A stretch of DNA of 64,000 bases from Tubulanus polymorphus (lineage: Eukaryota > Nemertea > Palaeonemertea > Tubulaniformes > Tubulanidae), in contig NC_134025.1 of assembly GCF_964204645.1 (NCBI RefSeq), positions 8,995,001-9,059,000 of the forward strand, given 5' to 3'. Position numbers and translations under genes: made by a program. This document shows positions 59,781 through 64,000 of this stretch, piece after piece. The first letter of the stretch is position 1. Each line of letters starts with the position of its first letter. The notes under the pieces were generated by a model. It was not told the origin of the DNA. It saw nothing but the letters and a program-made list of their open reading frames with translations, and ran no database searches.

Positions 59781-59957
59781 CAGTGGAACCTCGTTATTAC
59801 GACTTCTGATACAACGCTTCATCGGATATAACAAATAAAGAATTTTTTTCCCTAGTAAGACAATTTGATAAATTTCATACTGGATAAAACAAAGTGTCAG
59901 GTTATAACGAAAATATTTTCTGGTCCCGTGATGTTTCGCTATAACGAGGTTCCACTG
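59781..59957. mobile_element. Miniature TA-flanked DNA transposon (pogo/Tigger-like ends)
   Basis: Left end CAGTGGAACCTCGTTAT and right end ATAACGAGGTTCCACTG are inverted copies; TA flanks both sides (59779-59780 and 59958-59959). It is 177 bp and non-coding. The ends resemble pogo/Tigger-type elements (CAGTNNNACCTCG). Confidence 0.85.
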
Positions 59958-59959
59958 TA

Positions 59960-62496
59960 TTTTTCATTTTTGTCAGAGTTAGTGAAAAGTGCGAGTTGGC
60001 CATGTCCGAGTGAGGCGAAGTGTACCGTATCGGCATACTCGAGTCTTCTATTAAGTGCCTCATTTTAATAAAAATAAGTACATAAGGACTTCATATTTTG
60101 ATACCTTTAATTTGAAAATTCTGTTTTTACACATGGCATGATACATCGAATGTACAGTATACCCATTGGAAAAAATTAAGGCGAAACCAAGGCAAAAAGT
60201 GTTTGTGGTTATTAGAAAAACTTGTGATTTTACAATGTAACTCATGAATAGATTACAAGGGAAATTAACTACACTGAACTGAATTACATTGTTCCTAACT
60301 ACGTTGATTTGAAGGGATTTTTCAAAATGGAAGGCCACCATGTTGCATACTAATAAGCATGACCCATTTACAATATCTACATAAATCTTCAAAACGTCTA
60401 TTTCATTGGTTGTTAATGAAACCAATCTCTCAGTCAACATTCACACCTATGTATGGAAACTCTTTAAAAAAAACTTAGTCCCAAAATATCAAAATATCAC
60501 CTTCCACAGGTGGAAATACATATGGTCATCGATGGCTACACGGCTCCATTTAAATTACATTAGCTGGTAGGCCAAGACAGCCTCGTATCTTTGTAAACAT
60601 GTTTCTTTGTTTCAATGTTTCTCGTATTGGGTTCATCATTCCCGAGTTCCAAATTCTACTTTGATTAATGCACTTCAAGAATTTATTTCACACACATCTC
60701 GGTCGTTCATTGATAATAATAATCAAGTCAATGTATCACACATTAATGCCCAGAAAATCCTAAAAACAGAATTGATGGTGATGGTGGTGATTAACTAATC
60801 AATAATGATAGGTTAAAATATTAAGTTATAGACATACATGGTGGCAAAAGATACGGTATATGCTCTTAAATTTCATAGTAGTCACCCAACTTACTTGGCA
60901 GATGGTAGCCAGCCATTACACCAATTTCCCATTAAAAATAACACTTCAAATTTATCAGAAAAATCCTTGGTTACCAGAAAAAATGATAGCAACTTAAACA
61001 GAAAAACAGTTGATGTAAATCAGTTATATACATATAACATTTATATCCAATTATTGGGTTAATGGTACTTTAAGACAGCACAGCTTACTGTATGAAATGT
61101 TCCCTTGTCAATGAGAATCTCTGTAAAAAGCTCATCAAATTCAAAAGCCATTTCCTGCAGAAAACGCCAAGACAATATTCACACATGAACCGATTATTCA
61201 CAAGCGTGTTCATTTTTCACAGCGAGCACAGATGAACTAATACACTAGAGTAGATAATTCAATGTCACACTCTGCAATAATCCTACACATTTTTGTTTTA
61301 GGATAATTGTTAATTTGATCATTTCTCTTTCTGACATGTTATCTGATGATTCAAGTAATATTACAAGGAACGACAAATTTGATTCTTTGAAAGAGACGTC
61401 ACCTCAGTTCAGTTTCATGAATACTCCGGTAGGCATTACCGGTATGAACTGAACCAACCGCTTTGAACTTCAAACTGTCAGTATGAAAATCTATTGCACT
61501 AACGAATATATGTACACATACACATGTTTCACTGAAGAAAAGTACTAGTTATGATTCAATCTTGGCTAACCAAACTCATCATCTGCAAATAATTTCTTTT
61601 CAGATGGAACATACCGGGTATCTACCCGGTCATGGAATTACATGCTCACGTCAGAAATCACAATACCAGAAATATTCTTAACAAAATTCCTACACAAGGC
61701 GGTATCAATAAGGTTACCAATGAAAACCTGGTAACTCAATTCATGGGATGTACGCAGCCAATACAGGCCCTCAAAAACATTAATGCCAACAAAATCTACA
61801 CAAGAGAATTCATTTTACATTTTCACTTTAGTCGACTTTTGTAGCTGGAGTGATCGTAGTCTCAATCATGGTAACTACTATCAGTTAAACTATCTTTACG
61901 TCTTCAGTGGCAATGAAATAATAGTTCAATCATCTTAGTTGAAGATTTGCTAGCCTATCGATGCAGTGTCTTTAGCTACTTCTGAGGGAACCTTCAAATC
62001 AACATAACCAGGCTTTAGGGGGTTGGTCCCTCGACTAAGCCAGATGCCGGTAAATCTAGATTAGATCTTATTTTCATACCTTTCATTGTCCTGACCAAAC
62101 ACAAACCGTTCAAAGTAGTTAGACCTTTAAAACATAGTATAAGTATTTTATCAGTTATGTACATTTATTCTTATTGATATATACAGTCATAATCAAATAA
62201 TAGTAATAATAATTATAATGTATAGGTACTATGCATAATAACAACATACCACCAGTATTAAGACAACACGGATAACGTCTGGATTCGTTGCCATGATTTC
62301 TGCCGTATTGGCTATAATTTTATTTAAAATACGAATAAGTGTCTTTATCCCTTCTGTTCTTCATAAATTACATTTGGTAAAACAAAAAAAAAGTTTTGGA
62401 AAACAAAAATCTCTATTTTCGCCAAACATTTATTCATACTTCTACATAACAGAATTGAAAATTTCTAGATGTTCATATCATGAAATTAGAAAAAGT
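59960..62496. other. Non-coding AT-rich region
   Basis: No open frame here has plausible splice sites and protein-like composition on either strand. A minus-strand AATAAA (plus 62163-62168) could end a long 3' UTR from the gene suggested at the right edge. Otherwise I see nothing. Confidence 0.4.
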
Positions 62497-62504
62497 CATT
62501 TGCG

Positions 62505-63239
62505 CAGACCTGCCAACCCATATGGTTTAAACGTATTTTCATGTGTGCTGTATTGTAACACCATGGAGATGCCCTGAGCCACGCATATTATTTAATTAAA
62601 GTATAACAGAATCTAGAAATTACTGGTATAATAATATCTTAATGAATCATAAACTTTAATAAGGGCCTATGAATCAATAAGGTGCTTAGATTTAGAATTA
62701 CCAAACGCTATCTATTAAGAGTTTATTAAGCATGACTGCAATTAACTGATATCTATCTCAGAGTAGAGTTAACAAATAAAAGATGATGGGGCTTAGTTAA
62801 AGCTTCGAAACTGTCAAGAAAATATACTGTTTTACAGACCTAACTGTGGGTTTCTATTTGTTTATTCAGCATCTTTATTTGATAGTTTTAATTTAGTAAC
62901 ACTATTTGACCTGACAAAATTGCTTGAATTAGGTACTTTTCAGATTAAATACGGATTAGATATTGTAAAATATAGAAATCAATTTTTTTTAAATTCATCT
63001 TTTTTAAATCTAGCATAATAATATATTAACATTGATAATTATTTAGTTCCAATATAAGTGATGACATTAATTCTCACTATGTTTTAGTCATTTTTTTGGT
63101 TAGAAATTCTTTTTTCGACCAAAACTGGAAGCTTTTTTTCGCGTCGCACTACTCGTGAAAAAATACTGACAAACTCAAGAAAATACTGACAAACTCAAAA
63201 ATTTGTACTGACAACATATTTCTGGGATTGGCAGGTCTG
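62505..63239. mobile_element. Non-autonomous hAT-like DNA transposon
   Basis: Starts CAGACCTGCCAACCC and ends GGGATTGGCAGGTCTG, inverted repeats of about 15 bp with one mismatch. An exact 8-bp target duplication CATTTGCG flanks it at 62497-62504 and 63240-63247. An 8-bp duplication and CA..TG ends fit the hAT superfamily. The 735-bp interior is AT-rich with no transposase; near the right end a 20-bp unit (AAATACTGACAAACTCAA core) is repeated in tandem (about 63159-63198). Confidence 0.88.
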
Positions 63240-63490
63240 CATTTGCGAACGCCAAGTGTCATATATTCCAATATTTTCACTCAAAAGATAGAAAGCCTAA
63301 GGGCCATGTCATAGCAAAGTTGTTTCATCTTGATAACAAATTCATCTCAAAGACCTTGTCAAAAGTTATGTAGTACGCAACAAAAATATAAGTCATACTC
63401 GCTATCACACATGACACAGGTCTAACAATAATCATCAATATCTAAGAGAACTGTTGCCGAAGGTGATTCAGCATGTTACAAAAAGCTAAG

Positions 63491-63534
63491 ATAATAATAA
63501 TTATTATAATTATGATTATTATTATTATTAATAT
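63491..63534. repeat. AT-rich trinucleotide microsatellite
   Basis: Imperfect ATA/ATT run (ATAATAATAATTATTAT pattern), partly self-complementary. Confidence 0.8.
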
Positions 63535-63887
63535 ATGAGGTGTAGCAACCACTGTACATTTCTTTCGTATATACTCAAGTGCAGACATAGTCAACCGACT
63601 GAAACACCCTAAACAATAACTGATCAGATTTAATTATTACAATTATCAATATATTAATTAATGCTCGCGTAATATATCTTTGTGGCAACGAATACATTCA
63701 TAAATATACATTAAATTTATTCCATTTTTTTTCTTATCAAACATGATCAATGATAACTATTATCATTATCTTATATTTGTATGTATACATAACATACTGA
63801 TACCGAATAATGACAATGAAATCAATCGATGGTTCGTGTTGTTTCGTTTTTTGTGTTCTTCGTCAAGCTAGAGAAATCACGCGCCTT

Positions 63888-64000
63888 TTAAATAGAACCG
63901 TACTCTCGGGAACGCGACGGCCCGTTAGCAGTCGGTTCGGTCAAGTTACACATAGCTGCAAAGTTGGCCGATTCATTCAGCTTCACGCGATGTTGATGGT
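63888..64000 (-). CDS. Possible last exon of an unidentified minus-strand gene (partial)
   Basis: From the window edge the minus strand is open for 36 codons, ends at a TAA (63888-63890), and has clearly higher GC than its surroundings. The peptide ends CNLTEPTANGPSRSREYGSI. I do not recognise it. A chance open frame of this length is not rare, so only the composition shift and the long AT-rich tail downstream (a possible 3' UTR) speak for it. Confidence 0.35.
   Translation of the reverse strand, partial: HQHRVKLNESANFAAMCNLTEPTANGPSRSREYGSI

Overview
This is animal nuclear DNA: AT-rich, with short GT-AG introns (mostly 80-600 bp), AATAAA poly(A) signals, and motile-cilium, TFIID and receptor guanylyl cyclase genes. 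A BEL/Pao retrotransposon and a large sacsin-family gene are also present. The gene content suggests an invertebrate, possibly a spiralian (mollusc, annelid, nemertean or brachiopod-like), but I cannot fix the clade from sequence alone. There are no bacterial operons, CRISPR arrays or phage genes. Exon models were built by hand from splice sites, reading phase and recalled protein families. For SPAG17, the cyclase, the sacsin-like gene, RPL41 and TAF5 the summed exon lengths are exact multiples of three; the visible KIFC1 exons join in phase.

Layout from left to right. 1-2494 (+): the last six exons of a kinesin-14 (KIFC1 type) whose start lies outside the window. 3140-16702 (+): a complete 38-exon SPAG17 (PF6 of the ciliary central apparatus), about 2245 aa, whose penultimate intron looks like a minor-spliceosome (U12) AT-AC intron. 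18061-52089 (+): a single-pass receptor guanylyl cyclase, about 1069 aa in 24 exons. Its 16th intron (24897-49160, 24 kb) holds, on the opposite strand, a full-length BEL/Pao LTR retrotransposon (24941-31356) with identical LTRs and a 5-bp target duplication, and a complete nested sacsin-like gene (32785-48903), about 4304 aa, mostly in one 12.2-kb exon. 53702-54845 (-): the tiny ribosomal protein gene RPL41 (eL41, 25 aa) in three exons. It is head-to-head, across a promoter of about 390 bp, with TAF5 at 55239-59641 (+), 668 aa in 18 exons. 59642-64000 is mostly non-coding, holds two miniature DNA transposons, and may end in the last exon of an unidentified minus-strand gene.

Functionally these are unrelated neighbours: spindle motor, cilium, membrane cGMP signalling, proteostasis, translation and transcription. 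The notable points are architectural: a nested antisense gene giant inside a receptor cyclase intron, a very young LTR insertion in the same intron, a U12 AT-AC intron, a GC-AG intron, a sacsin J-like domain that seems to have lost its HPD motif, and several short transposon derivatives with intact terminal repeats and target duplications. I found no system that I would claim as entirely new.
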